DNA of 36,737 nucleotides from a virus. Positions 31,405 through 36,737 of the stretch are shown here, one piece after another. Each line of letters opens with the position of its first letter. Position 1 is the stretch's first letter. The notes under the pieces are model-generated. The model did not search any database. It was given only the letters and a program-made list of their open reading frames with translations, and was not told the DNA's origin. Position numbers and translations under genes: made by a program. Where the stretch lies: IMG/VR virus record IMGVR_UViG_3300030098_002707, positions 1 through 36,737 of that record, one strand, 5' to 3'.

Positions 31405-31747
31405 TTTCGTGAACTTGCTCATTTACATCTCCTTTTTCTTTGTATGTTCTTATCATGGCTACCAATAACAAAAGATAGTTAATGATATCCATTATCCTTC
31501 CTTCAATGCTTTCAGAATACTCTCTGCCATCCTTAAAGTAGTTAAAAAGGCTACTTGTATGCTTCATTAAATATACGGAAAGTACCTGCATCGGAGATAG
31601 CCCCAAAGTTTTTCCAATACTTTCAAAGTTCCATAGAACATTGGATTCGTGGTGTCCCTCCGTGTACTCAATCCGTTTATCATCTGAAAGTTTTAAGGAT
31701 CTTGAAAGAAACTCTTCTCTCATTAATTGAAATTTCTTAGCGTTCAT
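31385..31747 (-). CDS. Phage protein of nucleotide-metabolism (MazG/DUF1599-like) type
   Basis: A 120-residue protein. 'EYTEGHHESNVLWNFESIGK' then 'LSPMQVLSVYLMKHTSSLFN' and 'ESIEGRIMDIINYLLLLVAM' have the N-F...I...K and D-x-x-N-Y layout of small helical proteins found in phages near nucleotide-modification or MazG-like genes. They may act on nucleotides. The call is by pattern and the family name is tentative. Confidence 0.5.
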   Translation of the reverse strand: MNAKKFQLMREEFLSRSLKLSDDKRIEYTEGHHESNVLWNFESIGKTLGLSPMQVLSVYLMKHTSSLFNYFKDGREYSESIEGRIMDIINYLLLLVAMIRTYKEKGDVNEQVHENDRVDL

Positions 31748-31765
31748 CTATTTGTCTCCTCATAA

Positions 31766-31978
31766 TTATTTTACTGTGAATCTCACACCATGTCTCGTGT
31801 TTACCATCTTTACCTTTTCCCACCTATGATGACTTTTACAATATAGATTCAATTCCTTGTTATAGGTAGTTATTTTTTTATTGTATTGATGTGCGTACTT
31901 ATCGTCATCCATTATCCTATGTGAGGAAGTAGATACCATGCAACTACAACAAATGATAAGTAATAAAATATACCTCAT
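31766..31978 (-). CDS. Small exported protein
   Basis: A 70-residue protein with an N-terminal hydrophobic segment (residues 3-16, 'YILLLIICCSCMVS') acting as signal peptide or lipoprotein signal; 'ICCSC' offers possible lipidated Cys. The mature part is basic and His/Tyr-rich ('YCKSHHRWEKVKMVNTRHGV'). It could sit in the periplasm or on the membrane. Its ATG directly follows the preceding gene's TAG. Confidence 0.55.
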   Translation of the reverse strand: MRYILLLIICCSCMVSTSSHRIMDDDKYAHQYNKKITTYNKELNLYCKSHHRWEKVKMVNTRHGVRFTVK

Positions 31979-31979
31979 C

Positions 31980-32156
31980 CTACTGTCCCATTTCTATTCT
32001 TTTGCCGATGTTTAAGTCTACTCTGTCAGATATAGTATCATCCACAAACTCAATAGGTGCTATCTCATCTCCTACATAATCATATGTTCCATAGACATAT
32101 ACCGGTAAATCGGGGTTGCATTTTTCTAATCGTTTAATTAAGTCCTTTACCCTCAT
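31980..32156 (-). CDS. Small phage protein, 'KVKDLIKRL' type (58 residues)
   Basis: Start placed at ATG 32156, with AAGGAG upstream; the longer frame to 32210 would overlap the preceding gene. 'MRVKDLIKRLEKCNPDLPVY' is a pattern repeated in the gene at 33230. The remaining part is acidic and beta-type. The family is common in phages; function not known. Confidence 0.6.
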   Translation of the reverse strand: MRVKDLIKRLEKCNPDLPVYVYGTYDYVGDEIAPIEFVDDTISDRVDLNIGKRIEMGQ

Positions 32157-32157
32157 A

Positions 32158-32295
32158 TTATTCTCCTTTTTTTTCATTGGATATGGCATGCTTACTCCTT
32201 TCCTTATCACGCTCTAATTTTTTCTTAGTCTCTTCCAAGTATCTTTTTGTTCTATCGTAACCCATTTCGGTTACCAGACCTTTTATTTTACCCAT
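32158..32295 (-). CDS. Small basic helical protein (45 residues) under P6
   Basis: ATG at 32295 has AAGGAG five bases before it. The 45-residue product is helical and basic ('GYDRTKRYLEETKKKLERDK'). It is the first gene after promoter P6 and ends one base before the next start. Function unknown. Confidence 0.6.
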   Translation of the reverse strand: MGKIKGLVTEMGYDRTKRYLEETKKKLERDKERSKHAISNEKKGE

Positions 32296-32314
32296 TGCTT
32301 CTCCTTTTTTATTA

Positions 32315-32345
32315 GTTATACGAGGTTAGTTCGTATTAGTTCCAA
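32315..32345 (-). promoter_or_regulatory. Phage promoter P6 (GGAAC-type)
   Basis: TTGGAAC (32345-32339) and TATAAC (32320-32315), same spacing as the other copies, G before the -10. A/T-rich upstream. Starts the 32295 operon. Confidence 0.7.
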
Positions 32346-32351
32346 TTTATT

Positions 32352-32783
32352 TTAATAATTTTCATATTGATTAAATGCCCCCTTTGTACTTCTAGTTAAT
32401 TCTGTCGGTCTTGTAATTGTGTAGTTCTTGTCAAAACCATTGCTTATATAAAACATTTGATTATATTTTTTTAAAGTTCTTTTGTTTATCTTTTCTTGAA
32501 TGGAAACAATAAACTTAAATCCATTTTTTGTTTTACGAGCGTACAAATTAGACTTCTTATGTCCATTATGATATGCCTTATAAATAGGAACTGATGATTT
32601 GCTTTTATAATACTCATTAGGAAATTCTTTACTAATATCATCTTCATAATTTTTATTCCTATACAACACCCATGTAGAACCCGTATAAAATTTCATAAAT
32701 GCAGATTCTTTTTTTCCTTTCTTAGCAGGGAACACATCCCCAATATTTACATGTCCATATTCATTTACTTTTACTAATACCAT
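32352..32783 (-). CDS. Unknown basic protein (143 residues)
   Basis: A 143-residue Lys/Tyr/Asn-rich protein with beta character ('VNEYGHVNIGDVFPAKKGKK', 'GFKFIVSIQEKINKRTLKKY'). The first ~30 residues look like a small beta barrel. AAGGAGG upstream of its ATG. Ends just before promoter P6. High Lys and no cysteines. May bind nucleic acid; no family recognised. Confidence 0.5.
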   Translation of the reverse strand: MVLVKVNEYGHVNIGDVFPAKKGKKESAFMKFYTGSTWVLYRNKNYEDDISKEFPNEYYKSKSSVPIYKAYHNGHKKSNLYARKTKNGFKFIVSIQEKINKRTLKKYNQMFYISNGFDKNYTITRPTELTRSTKGAFNQYENY

Positions 32784-32794
32784 TATATACCTCC

Positions 32795-33214
32795 TTAATA
32801 GTTTTGATGTCCATGTAATTCCATGTGGCAGTTAGCACAAAGGACAATACACTTCTTGATCTCATCAAATATCTTTTTAAGTCCGAATCCATCCCTTACC
32901 ATGTTCCCCACGTTGGCTTCTTTCGTATGGTCGTGATGATGGAATTGTAATGCCCACGTAGAAAACTTCTTACCTCTTGATTTCTGAGAGTAACCACAAC
33001 TTCCACAACTCAGTTGTTCCTTATACTCTCTTACCTTTCTAGCTTTCTCCATTCTTCCGTTAGGTGTTTTCTTTTTGTGATCCCAATAGCATCCATGTTT
33101 TGTACAGTAGTATCTTCTGTATGGATTCCCTGATTTGTCAAACATACCCGTTTTAGCAAACTCTGATAAATCCATGCTGACATTACATCCCTTACATGTT
33201 CTTGTTTCTGTCAT
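32795..33214 (-). CDS. HNH endonuclease (second)
   Basis: A 139-residue protein. N-terminal zinc ribbon 'CKGCNVSMDLSEF' with 'YCTKHGCYWDHKKK'; HNH core 'CGSCGYSQKS' and 'LQFHHHDHTKEANVGNMV', then 'CIVLCANCHMELHGH'. Spacing and 'MVRDGFGLKKIFDEIKKC' resemble 'LVRNGYKWDTIKKEIDKC' in the HNH gene at 27655, so the two are related. Probably a mobile endonuclease. It sits in an operon between unknown small genes. Confidence 0.8.
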   Translation of the reverse strand: MTETRTCKGCNVSMDLSEFAKTGMFDKSGNPYRRYYCTKHGCYWDHKKKTPNGRMEKARKVREYKEQLSCGSCGYSQKSRGKKFSTWALQFHHHDHTKEANVGNMVRDGFGLKKIFDEIKKCIVLCANCHMELHGHQNY

Positions 33215-33229
33215 TTTATTTGCTCCTTT

Positions 33230-33418
33230 TCATACGCTTGTTAATAGTCTTACCTCGCCCTCTATTTCATATCCACTAGAGCCAGTTTCATGCTCTTCTA
33301 CATTCTGCACCCAATAATTATAAAAATCCCCAGAACTGTCTTCAATATCTGCAACTACGACCAACAATTCCTTATTTTTAATTTTCTTTAGTTTTTTAAT
33401 TAGTTCTTTTACTTTCAT
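33230..33418 (-). CDS. Small phage protein, 'KVKELIKKL' type under P5
   Basis: A 62-residue protein beginning 'MKVKELIKKLKKIKNKELLV', a paralogue of the gene at 31980. The rest is acidic with 'VQNVEEHETGSSGYEIEGEV'. AGGGAG precedes ATG; promoter P5 lies just upstream. Stands first in its operon. Function unknown. Confidence 0.6.
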   Translation of the reverse strand: MKVKELIKKLKKIKNKELLVVVADIEDSSGDFYNYWVQNVEEHETGSSGYEIEGEVRLLTSV

Positions 33419-33439
33419 TTTTTACTCCCTTGTTTACTC

Positions 33440-33470
33440 ATATAACTACACATCTAATTAAAAGTTCCAA
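33440..33470 (-). promoter_or_regulatory. Phage promoter P5 (GGAAC-type)
   Basis: TTGGAAC (33470-33464) and TTATAT (33445-33440), same spacing; the -10 is the weakest copy. Followed by GAGTAAACAAGGGAG leading into the 33418 start. Confidence 0.65.
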
Positions 33471-33490
33471 TTTATTTTTAATAATGCACA

Positions 33491-33712
33491 TCAGCAGGTA
33501 CTACAAACACTTTTTGGTCTTGATATTTTTGTTTTATTTTTATAAACAGTTCCACAAACTAAACAAGTGTTTTCCCATATTGGACTTGTCCACTCGCATG
33601 GTGTACAATACTTATAAGAATCATATTCCAATTCTCCTTTGTTTACAGCTTTCAAAACTGCATCTTGTCCATGTTTTTCATATATTTTATATGCCTTTTG
33701 ATAATTGTCCAT
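33491..33712 (-). CDS. Small zinc-finger protein (73 residues)
   Basis: A 73-residue protein with 'YCTPCEWTSPIWENTCLVCG', two CxxC pairs 14 residues apart, as in phage zinc-ribbon proteins, and a final 'VCSTC'. The N-terminal half is a helix ('YQKAYKIYEKHGQDAVLKAV'). TAATG overlap with the preceding gene. Function unknown. Confidence 0.65.
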   Translation of the reverse strand: MDNYQKAYKIYEKHGQDAVLKAVNKGELEYDSYKYCTPCEWTSPIWENTCLVCGTVYKNKTKISRPKSVCSTC

Positions 33713-33897
33713 TACTCTTCCTCCTTTTTTGTTTCTTCTATTTCCTTAAGGTACTCAAGTACATCATCTATACACTCACCTATTGTATACTCTGTACCAT
33801 CATGGTCTTTTGGTAGCGATTTTATGTCTTTAGGTATACTCCTTTTGATATCTTCCATGTCGCAAATGGCTGATGTTAATTTATCCATGTCAATCAT
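33712..33897 (-). CDS. Small acidic protein (61 residues)
   Basis: A 61-residue protein, helical and acidic ('ECIDDVLEYLKEIEETKKEE'), coupled to both neighbours by TAATG. Its end and the end of the gene before share the same GAGGAAGAGTAATG junction, perhaps an old duplication. Function unknown. Confidence 0.55.
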   Translation of the reverse strand: MIDMDKLTSAICDMEDIKRSIPKDIKSLPKDHDGTEYTIGECIDDVLEYLKEIEETKKEEE

Positions 33898-34214
33898 TAC
33901 TCTTCCTCCCCATCATGTTCTCGTATTGCCTCTTGTCGATCTTCCCAGAGATATTCAGCCACCTCATGGAAATTGACCTCTTTTACAGAACTATTTACCA
34001 TGTCTTGTATAAAACCATGTACATTATAAGGATGATCAATAACATCATCAGCCATATCTTCTGCCCACGATTCTAACTTTTTAGATAAATCGTATTCATT
34101 CTCAGAACCAAAGGCAAGTTCTAGAGCATGGCTATAATCCTCTTCTTCGTTTGTGATCCACAAATTAAAATTCCAAGTTTCATAATTTGTCCATCCGTTG
34201 TATTTATTACTCAT
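33897..34214 (-). CDS. DUF7249-like phage protein (105 residues)
   Basis: A 105-residue acidic protein opening with 'SNKYNGWTNYETWNFNLWIT', a Trp/Asn-rich block found at the start of many phage early proteins of unknown function. The remainder is helical and acidic. First gene after promoter P2, with the tRNA-like RNA gene directly upstream on the same strand. Name is by pattern and tentative. Confidence 0.6.
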   Translation of the reverse strand: MSNKYNGWTNYETWNFNLWITNEEEDYSHALELAFGSENEYDLSKKLESWAEDMADDVIDHPYNVHGFIQDMVNSSVKEVNFHEVAEYLWEDRQEAIREHDGEEE

Positions 34215-34240
34215 TTGTTACTGCTCCTTTTATTGTTTGC

Positions 34241-34275
34241 TTACTTATTATACTACATTCTTAAAATAAAGTTCC
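34241..34275 (-). repeat. 35-bp direct repeat, copy A (partner 34455-34489)
   Basis: Starts with ttacttattatactacatt on the plus strand, and ends with AAGTTCC; the middle differs at several places. It holds most of promoter P2. Copy B lies 214 bases away and holds most of promoter P3. Together they flank the tRNA-like RNA gene. Confidence 0.7.
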
Positions 34276-34277
34276 AA
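34247..34277 (-). promoter_or_regulatory. Phage promoter P2 (GGAAC-type)
   Basis: TTGGAAC (34277-34271) and TATAAT (34252-34247) with the shared spacing. It lies directly after the end of the tRNA-like RNA gene and starts the 34214 operon. Confidence 0.75.
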
Positions 34278-34282
34278 ATTTG

Positions 34283-34452
34283 TGAGCCGAGGAGGAGTCG
34301 AACCTCCGATTATTATTCTACCCTTTTACCCATTTTTAAGAGGGGCAACAAGGCTCTATTCCTTACGCTCTGTCCAATCTTAAATTGGCACACTCTACTT
34401 CTAGAGTCTTTCACACATTTCCATAGATTTACTTTTCACCTTGTATCGGCTC
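34283..34452 (-). ncRNA. tRNA-like RNA gene of 170 nt (possible reduced tmRNA-like or undescribed RNA)
   Basis: 5' GAGCCGA (34452-34446) pairs perfectly with TCGGCTC (34290-34284), followed by discriminator A; no CCA is encoded. The T arm is canonical: GGAGG (34307-34303), loop TTCGACT, CCTCC (34295-34291). Between these are: a D-like region with GG at RNA positions 13-14 (the tmRNA position), a 6-bp hairpin ACTCTA-GAAG-TAGAGT (34407-34392), a 5-bp hairpin CCAAT-TTAAG-ATTGG (34388-34374), and TAAGG-AATAGAG-CCTTG (34365-34349). No standard anticodon arm or D stem fits. Promoter P3's -10 ends 9 bases before the acceptor stem, so transcription begins near it. Start by ribosome is not expected. 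Confidence 0.7.
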
Positions 34453-34454
34453 TA

Positions 34455-34489
34455 TTACTTATTATACTACATTATTTTTTAAAAGTTCC
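34455..34489 (-). repeat. 35-bp direct repeat, copy B (partner 34241-34275)
   Basis: Same opening ttacttattatactacatt and same AAGTTCC end as copy A. It covers promoter P3. The pair brackets the 170-nt RNA gene and may have come from duplication or recombination that made the RNA a movable unit. Confidence 0.7.
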
Positions 34490-34491
34490 CA
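34461..34491 (-). promoter_or_regulatory. Phage promoter P3 (GGAAC-type) for the tRNA-like RNA
   Basis: TGGGAAC (34491-34485) and TATAAT (34466-34461), shared spacing, then AGTAATA and the acceptor stem GAGCCGA at 34452. A transcription start 6-8 bases after the -10 would fall at about 34453-34455, almost exactly on the RNA's 5' end. Confidence 0.75.
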
Positions 34492-34522
34492 TTTATTTTT
34501 ATTTTTATTTATTTTTTCTCCA

Positions 34523-34549
34523 AAAGGGGATGCATTACACACCCCCTTT
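34523..34549 (-). promoter_or_regulatory. GC-rich hairpin after the 34562 gene
   Basis: On the minus strand AAAGGGGGTGT-GTAAT-GCATCCCCTTT is an 11-bp stem with two G-U pairs. It lies 12 bases past the stop of the 34562 gene. It has no following U tract, being A-rich instead, so it may protect a 3' end or be a weak terminator. Confidence 0.5.
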
Positions 34550-34561
34550 AATTTCTGTAAG

Positions 34562-34756
34562 TTAGTTTACTTTCTGTACTTTGTATCCGTACTCAGAACC
34601 CACATAATTTATATGCTTTGATGTAGTTACAGACCACCACCCAAGAGGGGTAATTGTTCTGTCTCTGTGGTTTATCTCTGCTACTCTCGTATCATAACTA
34701 TATACTGCATTTTCTGTTGCTCTGAGGTTTTGTTTGTATTTGTCAAATGTTCTCAT
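34562..34756 (-). CDS. DUF8033-like small protein (64 residues)
   Basis: A 64-residue basic protein with 'RTITPLGWWSVTTSKHINYV', a block seen in many small phage early proteins, with a beta layout. AAGGA lies upstream of the ATG. It is the last gene before the hairpin and the RNA gene. The family name is tentative; function unknown. Confidence 0.6.
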   Translation of the reverse strand: MRTFDKYKQNLRATENAVYSYDTRVAEINHRDRTITPLGWWSVTTSKHINYVGSEYGYKVQKVN

Positions 34757-34759
34757 GTT

Positions 34760-35080
34760 TTATAGTCCTTTTTTTAGTTCGTTAATTTGCCAATCAATTT
34801 GATTTTGAAATTCTGTCTTTTGTGAATCCTCTGCAACTTTTGCAAGGGTTGCAATTAATGAGGGTATGTCTTCAAGAAGGAAAAATAATTGAGCATCACG
34901 TTCGTTTGAAGCGTCTTTAACTCTGCCAATGCTTATTATGTTTTTTCCTTCGTCTGTGTTTTCGCATACCTCCATATTTTGCCAAGGGGATAACCCTTCA
35001 CCATCCCAAAGCCGAGCCTTTACAGGTTTCCTATTACTTCCAAAACCCGATTTAATTTTTGTACTATTTACTCTTTCCAT
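34760..35080 (-). CDS. Unknown protein (106 residues)
   Basis: A 106-residue protein. N-terminal 'RKPVKARLWDGEGLSPWQNM' is beta-type; the C-terminal ~45 residues are helical ('LFFLLEDIPSLIATLAKVAE') ending 'INELKKGL'. GGAG upstream of ATG. Probably an early accessory protein. No family recognised. Confidence 0.5.
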   Translation of the reverse strand: MERVNSTKIKSGFGSNRKPVKARLWDGEGLSPWQNMEVCENTDEGKNIISIGRVKDASNERDAQLFFLLEDIPSLIATLAKVAEDSQKTEFQNQIDWQINELKKGL

Positions 35081-35112
35081 TTTATTACTCCATTTTTTTG
35101 TTTTGTTTCTTG

Positions 35113-35307
35113 TTATTTATTCGGTTTGATGTACAACGGGTAAATATGAAATAAATATTTTCTTCTTGTGCATATTTCGACATCTAATCCATAGCCGAAA
35201 ATTCTCAACTCAAACCAAGCAGAAAACAATGCAGTTTCTGTTGAAGAATTAAACCCTAAATTAAACTCAAAATTCCCGGTGTGTATGTTTTTATAGTATC
35301 TTGACAT
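35113..35307 (-). CDS. Small beta-rich protein (64 residues) under P4
   Basis: A 64-residue protein, aromatic and beta-rich ('HTGNFEFNLGFNSSTETALF', 'FELRIFGYGLDVEICTRRKY'). GGAG precedes its ATG and promoter P4 lies just upstream. First gene of its operon. Function unknown. Confidence 0.55.
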   Translation of the reverse strand: MSRYYKNIHTGNFEFNLGFNSSTETALFSAWFELRIFGYGLDVEICTRRKYLFHIYPLYIKPNK

Positions 35308-35331
35308 TTGTTTTTTCTCCGTTTGTTTATT

Positions 35332-35362
35332 GTTATACTCTCCGATTTTTGGAAAGTTCCAA
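35332..35362 (-). promoter_or_regulatory. Phage promoter P4 (GGAAC-type)
   Basis: TTGGAAC (35362-35356) and TATAAC (35337-35332), shared spacing; G before the -10. Starts the 35307 operon. The -35-side box overlaps the stop end of the 35364 gene by a few bases upstream. Confidence 0.7.
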
Positions 35363-35363
35363 A

Positions 35364-35603
35364 TTATTTTAATATTTTTTTAGCTTGTAATATTCCCTGC
35401 TTATTACCACCTGCCATAATTAACAATTTGACTGCATTATCTAGTCCTAATTGAGACTTAAAACTAGTTAGCAAGGGTAAGTAAGCCCCATAATTATTTT
35501 GGGTCGTATACGGCTTTTTTTCTGCTTTGTTTACTAGTTCAATTAATTCGCTACTAATAGAATTAAATAAACTTTTTAGATATTTATTTGTAATGGATTG
35601 CAT
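35364..35603 (-). CDS. Small helical protein (79 residues)
   Basis: A 79-residue, helical, basic protein ('KYLKSLFNSISSELIELVNK', 'LGLDNAVKLLIMAGGNKQGI'). AAGGAA lies upstream of the ATG. It is two genes from the edge and downstream of the Gp88-like gene. Function unknown. Confidence 0.5.
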   Translation of the reverse strand: MQSITNKYLKSLFNSISSELIELVNKAEKKPYTTQNNYGAYLPLLTSFKSQLGLDNAVKLLIMAGGNKQGILQAKKILK

Positions 35604-35622
35604 GATTTTATTTTCCTTTTTA

Positions 35623-36390
35623 TTATTGCTTAACTATAAATGAATTATTTTTTAATAGTTCTTTTTGCATGTTTGCTTTGGACATTTTCGCTCTTAGTCC
35701 TACGATCACATTTTCCCCATCGTTTTCTTTTGTTCTTAGGTCGGTTTCATCCCCATCAATTACTTTTATCCCATTATATTCTTTTGGTAAATCTGTTTTT
35801 GAGTCAAATACCATTGCAACGTTGTAACCTTTTTTAATTTGGTCTTTTGTTGTTTTGGTTTGTCCAAAATGAGAATAAGTCAAAGAATAATTTGAAGGGG
35901 TTTTTCTGTTTGGGATTTTTGTATAATCATAAAATTGAACATTTGGGAACAATTCAAAGATTGTTTTGTTACCCATTGATTTAATTTTGATATTTTCCCA
36001 TTTAATATCACTATAAGCGTTTAATCTAAATGTAGGTATGAATCCGTAATGTTCACTATATAAAACGGCTTTTGTAATATCCTCAACTAACTCATTTAAA
36101 AAGTTTTCCCTATCCTCAAAAAATCTCTTAGTCTTTTTAATTCTAGAATTAATTACATTTGGATAACTTCCGTTTCCGTTTTTGCCGACACACAATTTTG
36201 AGCAATTACTTTTTTTATCATTGTTTTCATTTGTACTTAGTTTGTTAGCAAATGGACAAACATTATATCCGCTTATATCACTATGAGATAAGCTTAAATA
36301 ATATGAATGTACTTTTAATTTGAGATTCTTTTTAGCCTTATAGTTTTGTAATGGGTTGCTTAATAATTTTCCGTAATAATTTTTAGTCAT
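35623..36390 (-). CDS. Gp88-family phage protein
   Basis: Start placed at ATG 36390 with GGAG upstream (a TTG at 36402 is in frame). 255 residues. 'LSHSDISGYNVCPFA' with two more cysteines ('NCSKLCVG') forms a Cys-rich N-terminal site. 'FRLNAYSDIKWENI' then 'NVQFYDYTKIPNRKTP' and 'YSLTYSHFGQTKT' match the Gp88 pattern (R-x-N-x-x-S-D-x-x-W, F-Y-D-Y-T-K). The family's biochemistry is not settled; a metal or Fe-S site is suggested by the cysteines. Follows a partial adenine methyltransferase gene. Confidence 0.65.
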   Translation of the reverse strand: MTKNYYGKLLSNPLQNYKAKKNLKLKVHSYYLSLSHSDISGYNVCPFANKLSTNENNDKKSNCSKLCVGKNGNGSYPNVINSRIKKTKRFFEDRENFLNELVEDITKAVLYSEHYGFIPTFRLNAYSDIKWENIKIKSMGNKTIFELFPNVQFYDYTKIPNRKTPSNYSLTYSHFGQTKTTKDQIKKGYNVAMVFDSKTDLPKEYNGIKVIDGDETDLRTKENDGENVIVGLRAKMSKANMQKELLKNNSFIVKQ

Positions 36391-36453
36391 TTTTTGCTCC
36401 AAGTTTTATTAATGATTGTATTATTATATACTATTATTATTTTTTATATTATT

Positions 36454-36737
36454 TTATTTAATATTTCTATTATCCATTATACAAATCATTAATGGTTTAA
36501 TATATCCCATACTTTTAGGGTCGTCTTCACTTCCATCATCTGCTCCAAATCTAAAACCTTTAGTTCCTTTCTCTAAAAATCTAATCTCAACATTATCTCG
36601 CTTATACAAATATCTATGAAAATATCTTGTATGAGTAGATGCTGGTAATAAAAAAACATATAAACCTTTGCTGTTATGTGCTTTTTCAACAAACTTCCCA
36701 ATTTTACCATCAAATAAAGGATGAATATATCCAACTT
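36454..36737 (-). CDS. Phage Dam-type DNA N6-adenine methyltransferase, C-terminal part (cut by window edge)
   Basis: The frame runs open from the right edge (93 codons in phase with 36735) to the stop at 36454-36456. 'GYIHPLFDGKIGKFVEKAHN' then 'LYVFLLPASTHTRYFHRYL' and 'VEIRFLEKGTKGFRFG' match the end of phage DNA N6-adenine methyltransferases (PF05869-type Dam), where LLPxxTxTxYF and EIRF are conserved. The catalytic NPPY-type motif lies outside the window. Would modify adenines in phage DNA, likely to avoid host restriction. Confidence 0.65.
   Translation of the reverse strand, partial: VGYIHPLFDGKIGKFVEKAHNSKGLYVFLLPASTHTRYFHRYLYKRDNVEIRFLEKGTKGFRFGADDGSEDDPKSMGYIKPLMICIMDNRNIK

Noticed and set aside
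34283-34452. Standard tRNA with an anticodon (UAA from TTTAAGA, or TAG from AATAGAG)
   Set aside because: The first loop gives only a 4-bp stem and leaves ~66 nt on both sides; the second has no U at position 33. Neither gives a D arm, so no amino acid identity is claimed.
34128-34565. Plus-strand ORF of 145 codons
   Set aside because: It runs antisense through a coding gene, two promoters and the RNA gene, with low-complexity Leu/Phe content typical of shadows.
36403-36453. AT-rich stretch as replication origin or promoter
   Set aside because: It has a TATAAT but no GGAAC box, no iterons and no matching structure; too little to call.
1-36737. CRISPR array, since a Cas4-like protein is present
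   Set aside because: No regularly spaced repeats are seen on either strand.

Overview
The window is part of a tailed bacteriophage genome, AT-rich and densely packed. There is no rRNA, CRISPR array, integrase, plasmid replication gene or bacterial housekeeping gene. The head genes (portal, scaffold, major capsid), the gp10-like and ejection-type proteins, and the lack of a tape-measure protein, sheath or contractile baseplate suggest a short-tailed (podovirus-like) virus. Several virion proteins look like those of uncultured aquatic phages. The host cannot be named from the sequence. Terminase, polymerase, helicase, RNA polymerase and a recognisable endolysin are not in the window.

Layout. 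Positions 1-22958 form one rightward late (virion) arm: the C-terminal part of the portal, scaffold, major capsid protein, a run of small head/connector proteins, a 694-residue fibre with YadA-like repeats that has its own sigma70-type promoter, a cluster of very small proteins (one a lipoprotein, several with one membrane segment plus coiled coil), a P22-gp10-like protein split by an in-frame TAG, and three large proteins (452, 314 and 1760 residues) that look like internal/ejection proteins. Positions 22962-36737 are all leftward. This arm holds a recombination/nuclease group (a resolvase-fold protein, a PD-(D/E)XK protein, a Cas4-like Fe-S nuclease and a possible ssDNA-binding protein), two cytosine-5 methyltransferases, the C-terminal end of a Dam-type adenine methyltransferase at the right edge, two HNH endonucleases, a Gp88-like protein and many small unknown proteins. 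The two arms converge with only three bases between stop codons.

The leftward arm is read as short operons with ATGA, GTGA or TAATG overlaps. At least seven copies of one promoter type start these operons. Each has a GGAAC-centred upstream box preceded by A/T-rich sequence, then a TATAAT-like box at exactly the same distance, with a G before the -10 in all seven. This looks like one regulon using a specialised -35 contact.

The most unusual element is a 170-nt RNA gene at 34283-34452 on the minus strand. One of these promoters sits directly before it, and its predicted start lies within a few bases of a perfect 7-bp tRNA-type acceptor stem. The 3' end is a canonical T arm. The ~125 nt between does not fold as a tRNA. 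It may be a reduced tmRNA-like or otherwise undescribed tRNA-like RNA. It is flanked by two copies of a 35-bp promoter repeat, so it looks like a modular cassette.

Many genes below about 60 codons were added from overlaps and ribosome-binding sites, and several start codons were moved inward for the same reasons.
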